NCBI GenBank assembly: GCA_937998875.1
Contig: CALLBO010000028.1
Coordinates: 1-64,000, forward strand
Direction of reading: 5' to 3'
DNA: 64,000 nucleotides
From: an uncultured Granulosicoccaceae bacterium
GTDB lineage: Bacteria > Pseudomonadota > Gammaproteobacteria > Granulosicoccales > Granulosicoccaceae
Shown here one piece after another: positions 15,158 through 24,083 of the stretch (position 1 is its first letter; every line of letters starts with the position of its first letter). Under the pieces are notes generated by a model, which did no database searches, was not told the origin of the DNA, and saw nothing but the letters and a program-made list of their open reading frames with translations. A program made the position numbers and the translations under genes.

Positions 15158-17014
15158 CTAGCCAACAGCATCACCGGGCGCATCATCCTCAACGCCAAGA
15201 AAGCCTGAAGTCTGTCGCTTCCAAAGACTTGCGTACAAACCATTCTGGTTTAACAACTCTGCATGGGTGCCTTGTTCAATAATACATCCATTGTCCATTA
15301 CGATTAATCGGTCCATTGCGGCAATTGTGGAAAGCCGGTGGGCGATCGCGATGACCGTTTTGTTTTCCATCAGTTGTGTGAAACTTTTCTGGATCGCCGC
15401 TTCCACCTCTGAGTCGAGTGCAGATGTCGCCTCATCGAGAACCAGTATTGGTGCGTTTTTAAGCAGTACCCTCGCAATGGCAATGCGTTGTCTCTGGCCC
15501 CCCGATAGCTTGACGCCCCGCTCACCCACTTGTGCATCATAACCGACGTTGCCAGTTGGATCGGTCAGACTGTCGATGAAGTCGTGTGCCTCTGCTTTTA
15601 CTGATGCCTCCATCATTTGCTGCTCGGTGGCTTGTGGCCTTCCGTACAGGATATTCTCCCGAACCGTGCGGTGTAGCAGAGAGGTATCCTGCGTTACCAT
15701 GCCTATCTGCAACCGCAGACTGTTTTGTGTAACCTGGCTGATGTCCTGCCCGTCTATGTATATCGTTCCGTTTTCTACATCGTGAAAACGCATCAGCAGA
15801 TTGACCAGTGTAGATTTACCTGCACCTGAGCGACCGACTACTCCCACCTTCTCGCCCGGTTTGATCGTCAGTTGCAGGGCTCTAATAACCTGTTCCTCAC
15901 CACCGTAGTTAAAATCCACTGCATCAAATTTTATTTCACCGTGTGGAACTGCTAACTCAGAGGCGTTTGGAGCATCCACCACAGTGAGTTTTTTTGAAAG
16001 CGTATTTTTGCCATCAATGGTGCTGCCAATATGTTCGAACAGTGCGCTGAGTTCCCACATAATCCAGTGAGACATGCCGTGTAGACGTAATGCCAGACTG
16101 ATGGCAATTGCGATTGCGCCGATACTAATGGCATTGTCGATCCATAAACTAATAGACAGTGCAGCAAGACTGAAAATTAGCAAATAATTAAGCACACTCA
16201 GGCAGATTTCTATTCCGGAAGACAGCCGCATTTGGCGGTAGACTGTTTGCAGAAATTCATCCATTGCGGATTTGGCGTATTCTGTTTCCCTTTCTGTATG
16301 CGCAAACAGTTTGACTGTTGCAATATTGGTGTAGCTGTCTACTACCCTGCCGGTCATAAGAGATCTGGCGTCTGCCTGCTGTGTTGAGATTCTTTTTAGC
16401 TTTGGAATAAAATATAGCTGTGATGCTATGTACAAACATAGCCATATAAACAGAGGCAGCATCAGAATAACGCTTGATTGCATTACTATCACCAGCATTG
16501 ACGTAAAGTAGACAACCACATAAACGAATACATCAAGCAGCTTCATCACCGCTTCGCGAACTGACAAAGACGTCTGCATAACTTTGGTCGCAATACGGCC
16601 GGCATAGTCGTTCTGGTAGAACGACAAGCTCTGTTTTAGCAGATAGCGATGCGCGCTCCAGCGGATTGCCATCGGATAGTTTCCCAGCAACGTCTGATGT
16701 GCAATCAGTGAATGGAGCAGAGATACCACCGGCAGGGCAACAAGTAACACTAAGGCCATCATCCACAGTGTGGCGCTTTCTTCAGTCAGAAAGGTTTGCG
16801 GGTTTTTATCGCCGAGCCAGTCGACCAGCTGTCCGAGAAAGCCAAACAGCATGACTTCAAGGGCCGCGATGATGGCAGTCAGAACGGCCAGCGCCAGCAA
16901 CGGCCATTCCATGCCACGGCTGTAGTGTCGAAAAAACGCGAACAGGTTTTCCGGTGGTGTCGAAGGATCTTCAGCCGGGTAGGCTGTGGTCAGTTTTTCA
17001 AAAAATGAAAGCAT
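15158..17014 (-). CDS. ABC exporter, fused membrane and ATPase domains
   Basis: 618 residues if started at ATG 17014 (MLSFFEKLTTAYPAEDPSTP), which matches how homologues begin; an upstream GTG at 17095 would add 27 poorly protein-like residues. The N-terminal half has about six membrane helices. The C-terminal ATPase has Walker A GRSGAGKST, signature LSGGQRQR, Walker B ILVLDEATS and the H-loop AHRLST. It is a half-transporter of the MsbA/ABCB type that would act as a homodimer in the inner membrane. Its substrate is unknown. It is transcribed alone and converges on mutT. Confidence 0.88.
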   Translation of the reverse strand: MLSFFEKLTTAYPAEDPSTPPENLFAFFRHYSRGMEWPLLALAVLTAIIAALEVMLFGFLGQLVDWLGDKNPQTFLTEESATLWMMALVLLVALPVVSLLHSLIAHQTLLGNYPMAIRWSAHRYLLKQSLSFYQNDYAGRIATKVMQTSLSVREAVMKLLDVFVYVVVYFTSMLVIVMQSSVILMLPLFIWLCLYIASQLYFIPKLKRISTQQADARSLMTGRVVDSYTNIATVKLFAHTERETEYAKSAMDEFLQTVYRQMRLSSGIEICLSVLNYLLIFSLAALSISLWIDNAISIGAIAIAISLALRLHGMSHWIMWELSALFEHIGSTIDGKNTLSKKLTVVDAPNASELAVPHGEIKFDAVDFNYGGEEQVIRALQLTIKPGEKVGVVGRSGAGKSTLVNLLMRFHDVENGTIYIDGQDISQVTQNSLRLQIGMVTQDTSLLHRTVRENILYGRPQATEQQMMEASVKAEAHDFIDSLTDPTGNVGYDAQVGERGVKLSGGQRQRIAIARVLLKNAPILVLDEATSALDSEVEAAIQKSFTQLMENKTVIAIAHRLSTIAAMDRLIVMDNGCIIEQGTHAELLNQNGLYASLWKRQTSGFLGVEDDAPGDAVG

Positions 17015-17216
17015 GAGTGTGCTACTTGACGGCGTGCGAAACTCTTTTGGAGCATCGCCTGCGTAGTGCGTGGTGAGGTAGCCGGAGAGTAGCACGACGA
17101 GGCTTTGGTAAGCGATAATGATTTCACGGTGGACAGGTAAAAGAAACTTACAAAGTTCAGTGAATGCGGCAACTACTGAACTACACTATCTGCTGTAGGA
17201 ATTACTATCCGAATTA

Positions 17217-18377
17217 ATGATGGCAGGTACCCGAGTGAACACAGACACTTCAACAACTCCACAGCCGGTACGCTTTTTTGACAGCCGTGAAAAGTATTTG
17301 CTGTTTGTCACAACCACTGATGAGAAGTGGTCTATTGCACAGCGAATCAATGAAGAGCTGGAAAAATTGAACCCGAAACCTCCGGCATTGCGGATGTTTG
17401 ATGCGGGTATGGGAGATGCGACTGTTCTATCTCATGTACTTCGTGCAATGCATGATCGCTATCCGGAAATTCCATTTTTGGCAGCAGCGAAAGAAATAAG
17501 TATGGAAGATGTGCGGCTCGGTCTTGAAAAAATGGCCGATCGATTTGCTGAGCATCCGCAGATGGTATTGGTACTGACAAATATGCGCTATGCCGAGGCG
17601 GCAAATCTATACCCGGGAAAGCCAGAAGAACAGAGCCGTTTTAAGCGTTGGGATATAGCGCTTGAGGGCACCACTGCGAAGCACTTCGACAGTCAGCTAC
17701 GTGATCTGACAGACATTGTGCATGAAGGATGGCAAACCAGGCCGAGCCCGAAAACCGGTAACCCGTTGTATGTAAATCCATCCATGATTGTTCTATATCG
17801 TCAAGATCAGAAGTTTGCACTTGACGCAGTAATCCCGGATGAAAAGCCGTTAAAAGATGGCTACGACATGATCATCTGTGCGCAGCCGTATCGATCCAGG
17901 ACACCGGCTGAAAAGAAAGTCAAAACAGTGCTGGCACCCATGGCGAAATCGCTGGCCATTGACGGGCGCATGATTGTTGTGCAATCGACTGGCTATGATC
18001 CGGGTATGGAGATTGTCAGAAAGATCTGGCCTGAGGAAACGCCTTTTCCAACACCTCGCCACGATATTATTGAAGCGTTAAAAAAAGAGTTGGGAGAAGC
18101 GTCTGATTTACATTGCTGTGTGACAGCAGAAGAGAATGCCTTGTTTAAGTACCGACTGCATTCGCTGCCGGAAGAGATATCCAATATCGGAACTTCCGCC
18201 CTGTTAGCTGCCTGGAATGCTGCTGTTTACGTTGCGCAAATGTCTGATGACGATATAGATCGAGCCATGCTGGATAATTCTTATATTGATGCAACGCGGG
18301 AAGTGGTCAGCCGACACGGCGGATTGTGGTTTTTGAATGAGTCTTTTGTTGTAGCGCGAGAACCGTCAGAAGACTAG
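17217..18377 (+). CDS. Putative SAM-dependent methyltransferase-like protein
   Basis: 386 residues. Residues ~55-75 (PALRMFDAGMGDATVLSHVL) look like methyltransferase motif I, a strand ending in DAGxGDG/T that binds S-adenosylmethionine. DGYDMIICAQPYRSRTPAEK (~217-236) resembles the motif IV catalytic strand, with IDGRMIVVQSTGYDPGME next. No DNA- or RNA-binding module is seen. The protein is long and soluble. I do not recognise the specific family. It is monocistronic, divergent from the ABC exporter. The substrate is unknown. Confidence 0.5.
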   Translation: MMAGTRVNTDTSTTPQPVRFFDSREKYLLFVTTTDEKWSIAQRINEELEKLNPKPPALRMFDAGMGDATVLSHVLRAMHDRYPEIPFLAAAKEISMEDVRLGLEKMADRFAEHPQMVLVLTNMRYAEAANLYPGKPEEQSRFKRWDIALEGTTAKHFDSQLRDLTDIVHEGWQTRPSPKTGNPLYVNPSMIVLYRQDQKFALDAVIPDEKPLKDGYDMIICAQPYRSRTPAEKKVKTVLAPMAKSLAIDGRMIVVQSTGYDPGMEIVRKIWPEETPFPTPRHDIIEALKKELGEASDLHCCVTAEENALFKYRLHSLPEEISNIGTSALLAAWNAAVYVAQMSDDDIDRAMLDNSYIDATREVVSRHGGLWFLNESFVVAREPSED

Positions 18378-18551
18378 TTAAACGTTTAACCGCTACCAAT
18401 GAGGGTTTGTCATTTGCCTGGTCCAATCAACAATGGAGGTGAAGGTACCGCTCGCAGGCAATGGCCATAGTTTATGCATAAGGCCCTTTTCAAGAGCTGC
18501 AAAGCAGCTGTGGAACAAATGGCGATTCATTGGTGGCGTTTGGGTGTTTCA

Positions 18552-19151
18552 CTACACCAGTTGCTTTAATTCAGCCAGCGAACCCACCCTGCAAGTAGTG
18601 AGCTCAGGCCAGTGTTGCACACCGTCAACGTCAAAGTGAACCGTGTTTACACCTGCGCGATGGCCGGACTCGAGGTCAAACTTATAGTCACCGACCATCA
18701 CCGTTGAATCAGCCGTTGCCTGCCATGCAGACAGATGCAGATTGACACCGGCAGGATCCGGTTTGGGCGCGCAGCTTTCGCGGCCCAGTACAGACTCATT
18801 GGAAAAAAATTCTGACAGGCCCGCGGCTTTCAGGGTCGCTGATGCTATCTCAACACCGTTGCGGGTAAGAATTCCCAGCTTACAGTTGTTATGTACAAGA
18901 TGTTCCAATAACGCCTGCGCTCCGGGTTGCGGCGTCGCCGATGCCGCAATTTCCATTTCAATATCAAACAACTGTTGCATCTTTGCTAACGCTTCTGTTT
19001 GTGGCAACTCATCAATCGCCTCCAGGATTGGTTTGCCTTCTGCAAGACCCAGTGTTTTGCGGATGGCGTCGAAGTCATGAACGGCAAGGGTTAGTGTGCC
19101 ATCCATATCAAAGATCCAATGTGTGCAGTGACTTAGTGATGTTGTTGTCAT
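18552..19151 (-). CDS. HAD-superfamily hydrolase (phosphoglycolate phosphatase-like)
   Basis: 199 residues. Motif I is FDMDGTL (14-20) with the nucleophile and acid/base Asp; motif II is the ILTRNG threonine strand (~94-99); motif III is the KPDP lysine; motif IV is MVGDYKFDLESG with the second Asp pair. The cap domain between motifs I and II is small and helical (subclass IA), as in Gph/PhnX-like phosphatases. The substrate is probably a small phosphorylated metabolite. It is divergent from the Gfo/Idh oxidoreductase gene. Confidence 0.82.
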   Translation of the reverse strand: MTTTSLSHCTHWIFDMDGTLTLAVHDFDAIRKTLGLAEGKPILEAIDELPQTEALAKMQQLFDIEMEIAASATPQPGAQALLEHLVHNNCKLGILTRNGVEIASATLKAAGLSEFFSNESVLGRESCAPKPDPAGVNLHLSAWQATADSTVMVGDYKFDLESGHRAGVNTVHFDVDGVQHWPELTTCRVGSLAELKQLV

Positions 19152-19232
19152 GCCGGTACCTGTTGAAAAGCTTACGTATCGTATACGAATTTGATTCGGT
19201 ATAGTTCGTCTACAGGGTCACACAGCGGTGTT

Positions 19233-20195
19233 ATGAAAGTAAATATCGGAATTATCGGCACGGGTCGTATTGCAGATACGGAGCTGGTACCAGCACTCAA
19301 TCAGGTTAACGGTGCCTGTTTTTGGAGCGTACTCAGTCGTGACAAACAACGAGCTGAGTCGTTTGCCGACCGGCATGGCGCACAGGCAAAATATTCTTCG
19401 TTTGATTCCCTGGCAGCGTTTCTTGCAGACCCGGCCCTCGATGCAGTGATCATTGCCACGCCGGATGGCCTGCATGCACAGCAGGCTATCGCCTGTGCCA
19501 GAGCTGGCAAACATGTGCTGATTGAAAAGCCAATTGCCACGACTGTAGAAGATGCCAAACAGGTTTGTGACGCATGCCTGGAGGAGCGTGTAAAGCTTGC
19601 GGTGGCTTATCACATGCGGTGGCACGATGGCCATCGTCAAGTGGCGAGTATGCTGCACAGCGGTAAGTTTGGTAAGCCGCATTATGCCCGTGCTATGTGG
19701 ACCTGGAAGGCTGATGACAATAGCAACTGGAGGGCGCATTCAGAGAACGGCAGGTGGTGGGGGCTTGCAGGTGTCGGCACGCATTGTGTCGATTTTTTGC
19801 GCTGGATGTTAATGCCACCTTGTGGTGAAGTTACCGCTGTTGCGTCATTGATTGATAAAAGCACTTACGGAGGACCACACGATGAGACGGCCAGTATCTC
19901 AATGCAGTTCGGCAATGGTGCTGTCGCCGATGTAATGACCTCTGTAATGTTCAGTGCAACATCACGTTTTGAAATCTGCTGCTCTAATGCGGTGGTCATT
20001 GGTGAAGGAACATTAGCCACCAATGGAGGCGGCATTATCAGCATTAACGATGAACCGCTTGAGTTTAAATTGGTAAATCCCTATGTTGGTGAGCTAAACA
20101 ATTTCGTTAACGCCATAGGTGGTCACGCGCGGGTTGAAGTTTCAGGTGCTGAAGGGCTACGAAATATTGAGATTCTGCTGCAGGCCGATCAGTGA
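19233..20195 (+). CDS. Gfo/Idh/MocA family NAD(P)-dependent oxidoreductase
   Basis: 320 residues from ATG 19233 (MKVNIGIIGTGRIADTELVP). The Rossmann GIIGTGRIA loop, the VIIATPDGLHAQQAIACARA segment and HVLIEKPIATTVEDA with the EKP motif are diagnostic. The C-terminal substrate domain carries GVGTHCVDFLRWML, where the His is the usual catalytic partner. Members oxidise or reduce sugars and inositols. The start codon chosen matches the family; an upstream ATG at 19191 would add 14 residues. No pathway genes lie beside it, so its substrate is open. Confidence 0.87.
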   Translation: MKVNIGIIGTGRIADTELVPALNQVNGACFWSVLSRDKQRAESFADRHGAQAKYSSFDSLAAFLADPALDAVIIATPDGLHAQQAIACARAGKHVLIEKPIATTVEDAKQVCDACLEERVKLAVAYHMRWHDGHRQVASMLHSGKFGKPHYARAMWTWKADDNSNWRAHSENGRWWGLAGVGTHCVDFLRWMLMPPCGEVTAVASLIDKSTYGGPHDETASISMQFGNGAVADVMTSVMFSATSRFEICCSNAVVIGEGTLATNGGGIISINDEPLEFKLVNPYVGELNNFVNAIGGHARVEVSGAEGLRNIEILLQADQ

Positions 20196-20414
20196 AGTTG
20201 TTTGTAGATCGCGCGGGGAAGTTCGTTATAGACCTTTCAACCGCAACAGTCTTCAGAGCAGGTTGAGTTTTCCCGTTCAAGCTACGGTGAGAATCCGTCT
20301 ATATAGGCGCTTCAACTGGAACAATCTCATAGCGGACATTCAGTCACGAGTATTAGAGTGATGGGTGTCAAAGAAGTGTGTAATCGCTCCGGCTTCTATA
20401 TGAGTGGTCTGTTA
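20196..20414. other. Gene-free region
   Basis: About 220 bp between two convergent genes. I see no convincing coding frame, terminator or repeat. Confidence 0.5.
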
Positions 20415-21080
20415 TTAGAATTCATAGTTATGAACGATATGTTCAACAGCCGAAACTTTATCTGCAGGAAAGCCTGCAATTTTCGCATGTTCCATAATAT
20501 GTTTCTCATCGTCGGTTCTATAAACGCAGAAGGTTCCTTCCTGAGTAAGGAATGACTTATCCCACTCCAACGAATTACCGATCTGTTCGACTACCGACTG
20601 TGACCCCTGAGATATTTCCTTTTGCTTCTCCAATGGCATGCTGGAAATCTCTGGTACAGCTCTCTCAATGACATAGATACTATGCCCGTCTCGCGGAACG
20701 TCTGATGCCTTCGGTCCCCCGCCTAACTCTGGGCTGTTAGTAAATTCAGATTCAATTATACTGATCGGTGTTAGTTCAAGTTCAGCTAGATATGCTTTTA
20801 CATCTTCCTGAGTCTTCGCTTTCAGAATTTCATATCGATAGTCAGGGGTTAAAAATTCCTCCTTTAGCGATACACCGAATTTAATCTCAAAAGAATCCGC
20901 CGCTGAAGAAGCAGCCGCGGCCGATTGAGACTTGGATAAGACAATCCCGGATTCGTTATCCAGTGTAACGACAAATGTATTAAGCGCACTGCTTTCGGCG
21001 TGTGCTGCGTTTGTTGCTACCACAAAAACGGGTAAGAGAATGCTCAGTAAACACCATACCGATCTTGCTAACTTTTCCAT
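20415..21080 (-). CDS. Exported DUF4242-containing protein
   Basis: 221 residues from ATG 21080, which follows GAGGAA; an in-frame ATG at 21095 is less well placed. A signal peptide ends near NAAHAES (~residue 30). The second half, IYVIERAVPEISSMPLEKQK, VVEQIGNSLEWDKSFLTQEG and TDDEKHIMEHAKIAGFPADK, is a clear DUF4242 domain, a small ferredoxin-like fold annotated as nickel-binding in some databases. The first half may hold a diverged second copy. The gene is divergent from an AraC regulator, suggesting a regulator-target pair. The function is unknown. Confidence 0.7.
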   Translation of the reverse strand: MEKLARSVWCLLSILLPVFVVATNAAHAESSALNTFVVTLDNESGIVLSKSQSAAAASSAADSFEIKFGVSLKEEFLTPDYRYEILKAKTQEDVKAYLAELELTPISIIESEFTNSPELGGGPKASDVPRDGHSIYVIERAVPEISSMPLEKQKEISQGSQSVVEQIGNSLEWDKSFLTQEGTFCVYRTDDEKHIMEHAKIAGFPADKVSAVEHIVHNYEF

Positions 21081-21288
21081 GTATTCCTCACACATATTGG
21101 TTAAAGCATTAACTTACAATTTTCAGTCAACCCATGGACGCTGTAAATGTTCGAAATTCCATATAACATGCCCAATCGTCCAGTAATTGATACCTCAACC
21201 ACCGAAATACATACGCAGCCATCAAGGCGCGCATTGCAGGCTATGGGGAGCGTAGTTATAGTAACTTCACCGACTACATTTCAAGGGT

Positions 21289-22284
21289 ATGAGCATGGAT
21301 GTACTGGCGGATGTAACAAGAGCTATTTCATTAACAGGGGCTCTGTATTTTGAGGTACATGCCTCCCACCCCTGGATATCGATGAACCCGTCGATGGATC
21401 AAATTGGCGCTGCGATGATGCCGGATGCCGATGTCGTAATTCCATTCCATATTGTGCTCGATGGGCATATCCACACCAAGCTCGGCGATGATTCCTTTGG
21501 GCCGGTCCCGATAGATGCTGGAGATGTGTTAATCATGCCAACTGGGGGTAAGCACATCATCACATCCGACCCAAATGTTTGGGAAGGTACACCTGCTGAT
21601 ATCGAATTCTATTTACGGGCAGCGAAAACTGATCCGCCGTACACCATGATGAACATCGGTGAGGATGGCGAAAAGGCCAATTTGGTGTGCGGCTATTTTG
21701 GCTGTGACAAATCACCCTTTAATCCTCTGTTGGATATTTTGCCAGACATGCTTGTTCTAAAGAACATGCTTGGTGAAGATCAGTTGATGACAGAGCTGGT
21801 TAAAGCCGCCATGGTAGAGAGTGAGGTAAGTTCAAGAGGGGGGCATACGATGGTCGCAAAGCTCAGTGAATTGATGTTTTTGAGAGCGCTACGCCAATGC
21901 ATGGACACGCTTGAATCAAGGAATGTCGAGAACTGGCTTACCGCACTAAAAGATAAACACGTTGGGAAAACACTCGAACTCATTCATAGTGATCCTACAA
22001 AAAAATGGACGCTCGACTCTTTATCCAAGACGGTTGGGCTCTCGAGCTCAGCGCTGTCAGAACGTTTTAATTTATATGTTGGCGAACCACCGATCAGCTA
22101 TCTATCGCGTTGGAGGATGGAGCTGGCGTGTCGATTGTTGAATCAGGGGATGAAAGTTGATGCTGTCGCACATCAAGTTGGGTATGCTTCCGAATCTGCT
22201 TTTCAAAGAACGTTTAAGAAAATCATGGGTAAACCGGCTGGGCAATGGCGAAAAGAGGCTGCCGAACAGGTTGAATCGATTTAA
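21289..22284 (+). CDS. AraC-family regulator with N-terminal cupin domain
   Basis: 331 residues (MSMDVLADVTRAISLTGALY; MDVLAD at 21295 is an alternative start). The N-terminal cupin_6 effector domain includes FHIVLDGHIHTKLGDDSFGP and IDAGDVLIMPTGGKH. The C-terminal AraC DNA-binding domain (~225-325) has two HTH motifs, WTLDSLSKTVGLSSSALSER and VDAVAHQVGYASESAFQRTF, followed by KKIMGKPAGQWR. Relatives sense small molecules and activate adjacent genes. The divergent DUF4242 gene is the obvious candidate target. Confidence 0.88.
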   Translation: MSMDVLADVTRAISLTGALYFEVHASHPWISMNPSMDQIGAAMMPDADVVIPFHIVLDGHIHTKLGDDSFGPVPIDAGDVLIMPTGGKHIITSDPNVWEGTPADIEFYLRAAKTDPPYTMMNIGEDGEKANLVCGYFGCDKSPFNPLLDILPDMLVLKNMLGEDQLMTELVKAAMVESEVSSRGGHTMVAKLSELMFLRALRQCMDTLESRNVENWLTALKDKHVGKTLELIHSDPTKKWTLDSLSKTVGLSSSALSERFNLYVGEPPISYLSRWRMELACRLLNQGMKVDAVAHQVGYASESAFQRTFKKIMGKPAGQWRKEAAEQVESI

Positions 22285-22377
22285 GTCGTATTAGGCGTGG
22301 CAACGATGTTGACCTGGATTAATGTCACTGTTCAGGCTAACTCAGGGCAACGCCGGCAGTCACTGGCACACAACAAT

Positions 22378-23295
22378 TTACACCGCTTGTGATAATACCT
22401 CAGCGTAGTCGGCCAGCAATGCATCCCGATTTACTTTAGTTGCAATGGACTTGTTGCTTTTGTCATTGGTTATAATTGTCGTCTTACCAATTGCCTCGCC
22501 GTCGGTTACAACGTCAAGCGAACCTTGCTCCAAAGTGTACCATTCAGGATTGCTCAGATAGGAAAGTGCCAGCTGATCATGCGGGCAGCAGCCGTCAAAG
22601 TTGAGTTGGCTCTTGTAGAACTTGCTGTAGAACTTTGCCGCATCGCGCAGAAAGCCTCCTACCGTCGGTGAATTTGCGGCTATGGTTGCAAGATAGTCCG
22701 CTGAAAAGCTGATCTGATAAGTGACATCAAGACCGTGTACTGTCAGCGGCCAGTCCGCAGTGAATACTTGTTGCGCTGCATGTGGATCGTTCCAGATATT
22801 CGCCTCAGCGTGCTTGCTGACATTGCCGTTGCGATGAAAAGCACCACCCATGACTACCACCTCACTTACCTGACTGGCTATTTCCGGTGCCAACTCGAGT
22901 GCAAGTGCGATATTTGAAAGCGGTCCGACTGCAACCAGTGTTACTTCACCCGGGTGTTTTTTGATTGTGTCAACGATAAATTCAGCAGCGCTTGAAGTTA
23001 TCGGCTTCTGCGCGGGAGATGGTAGCTCAATCTCACCGAAGCCATTGGACCCGTGAACGAAATCTGCTACAGGATGGGGTGCTATCTGAAGTGGAACGGC
23101 AGTACCTGTAGCTACGGCTACATTGTGTTTATTCAACTCGCACAGGCGTAGTGCGTTCTGTGTGGCAAGCTCGGTGGCGACATTGCCGAAAATGGTCGTT
23201 AGCGCCAGTACATCAAGTTGCGGATGATTTAGTGCGTAGCAAATTGCAATGGCGTCGTCTATGCCTGGGTCTGTGTCGAGTATTATTTTTTTCAT
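22378..23295 (-). CDS. Inosine/uridine-preferring nucleoside hydrolase
   Basis: 305 residues. The N terminus KKIILDTDPGIDDAIAICYA carries the DxDxxxDD calcium-binding cluster of the IunH/RihA family. Further signatures are the TTIFGNVATELATQNAL strand-helix, VAVGPLSNIALALEL, VVMGGAFHRNGNVS, the AEANIWNDPHAAQQVF helix and CCPHDQLALSYL, where Asp and His complete the active site. These enzymes split ribonucleosides into base and ribose for salvage. It is immediately downstream of a Nudix gene in the same orientation (17 bp gap), so the two may form an operon for nucleotide recycling. Confidence 0.9.
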   Translation of the reverse strand: MKKIILDTDPGIDDAIAICYALNHPQLDVLALTTIFGNVATELATQNALRLCELNKHNVAVATGTAVPLQIAPHPVADFVHGSNGFGEIELPSPAQKPITSSAAEFIVDTIKKHPGEVTLVAVGPLSNIALALELAPEIASQVSEVVVMGGAFHRNGNVSKHAEANIWNDPHAAQQVFTADWPLTVHGLDVTYQISFSADYLATIAANSPTVGGFLRDAAKFYSKFYKSQLNFDGCCPHDQLALSYLSNPEWYTLEQGSLDVVTDGEAIGKTTIITNDKSNKSIATKVNRDALLADYAEVLSQAV

Positions 23296-23312
23296 CGATG
23301 CAGCTTAAACCA

Positions 23313-23885
23313 TTAAACCTCTATATCGCCACTTTGAATGCCCATGCCAAGACGAAGCAGTGCCGCGATGGAAATACAGTCTGTGATTTCATTATTCACC
23401 ACCATATCAATGGCCTGCTGTAGTGGCAGCCGTTTAATGATTAGATCTTCGGTTTCCTCGTGCTGCATCTCGCCTTGAGTAAGATCAGTGGCCAGATAGA
23501 TATAACCTGACTCATCGGTGACAGAGTTTGAAGGGTGTAGTTTCATCAACTGTTGCCAGTTGGCTGCGGTCAGACCGGTTTCTTCTCGCAGTTCCCGCTT
23601 AGCGCCGTCGAGCGGAGTGTCAGTGTGCGGTGATCCACCCATTGGGATTTCCCACGAGTATTCCTCCAGTGCATAGCGATACTGGCCGACCAGCCAGGTA
23701 TGGCGGTCTTTGTCGATGGGAATAATGCCGATAGCGAGGTTTTTAAAATGCACGACGCCATAGATTCCCGCACCGCCTGAAGGGTTGATGACTTTGTCCT
23801 CGCGCACGGCGATCCACGGGTTACTGTATATTTCCTCGGTGCTTACAGTTTGCCATGGATTATGAGTTGGTTTTTCAAGCGACAT
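23313..23885 (-). CDS. Nudix hydrolase, ADP-ribose pyrophosphatase-like
   Basis: 190 residues from ATG 23885 (MSLEKPTHNPWQTVSTEEIY). Upstream frame (to 24038) is not protein-like. The Nudix box runs GGSPHTDTPLDGAKRELREE followed by TGL; the SWEIPMGG lead-in and QYRYALEEYSWE are typical of ADP-ribose and NADH-type pyrophosphatases. The NPWIAVREDKVINPSG N-terminal domain fits this subgroup. It is directly upstream of the nucleoside hydrolase and probably cotranscribed with it. Confidence 0.82.
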   Translation of the reverse strand: MSLEKPTHNPWQTVSTEEIYSNPWIAVREDKVINPSGGAGIYGVVHFKNLAIGIIPIDKDRHTWLVGQYRYALEEYSWEIPMGGSPHTDTPLDGAKRELREETGLTAANWQQLMKLHPSNSVTDESGYIYLATDLTQGEMQHEETEDLIIKRLPLQQAIDMVVNNEITDCISIAALLRLGMGIQSGDIEV

Positions 23886-24083
23886 CTTATTAAGTGTTCC
23901 GATTGGCCAGCGTTCTGTTGCAGGTGGGATTATAGATGGTACCCTGCCTCCTCGTAGCGCTGAGTTAAGCCGTTGCAAACGTATTAGCTGATCCTCAGTT
24001 AGCGGACACCGGTACATTGATATTAAGCGTGAATTCAAGTCTGCGACGGTGATGTACCTCGCACGTATTTAAGGTTAGTTACT

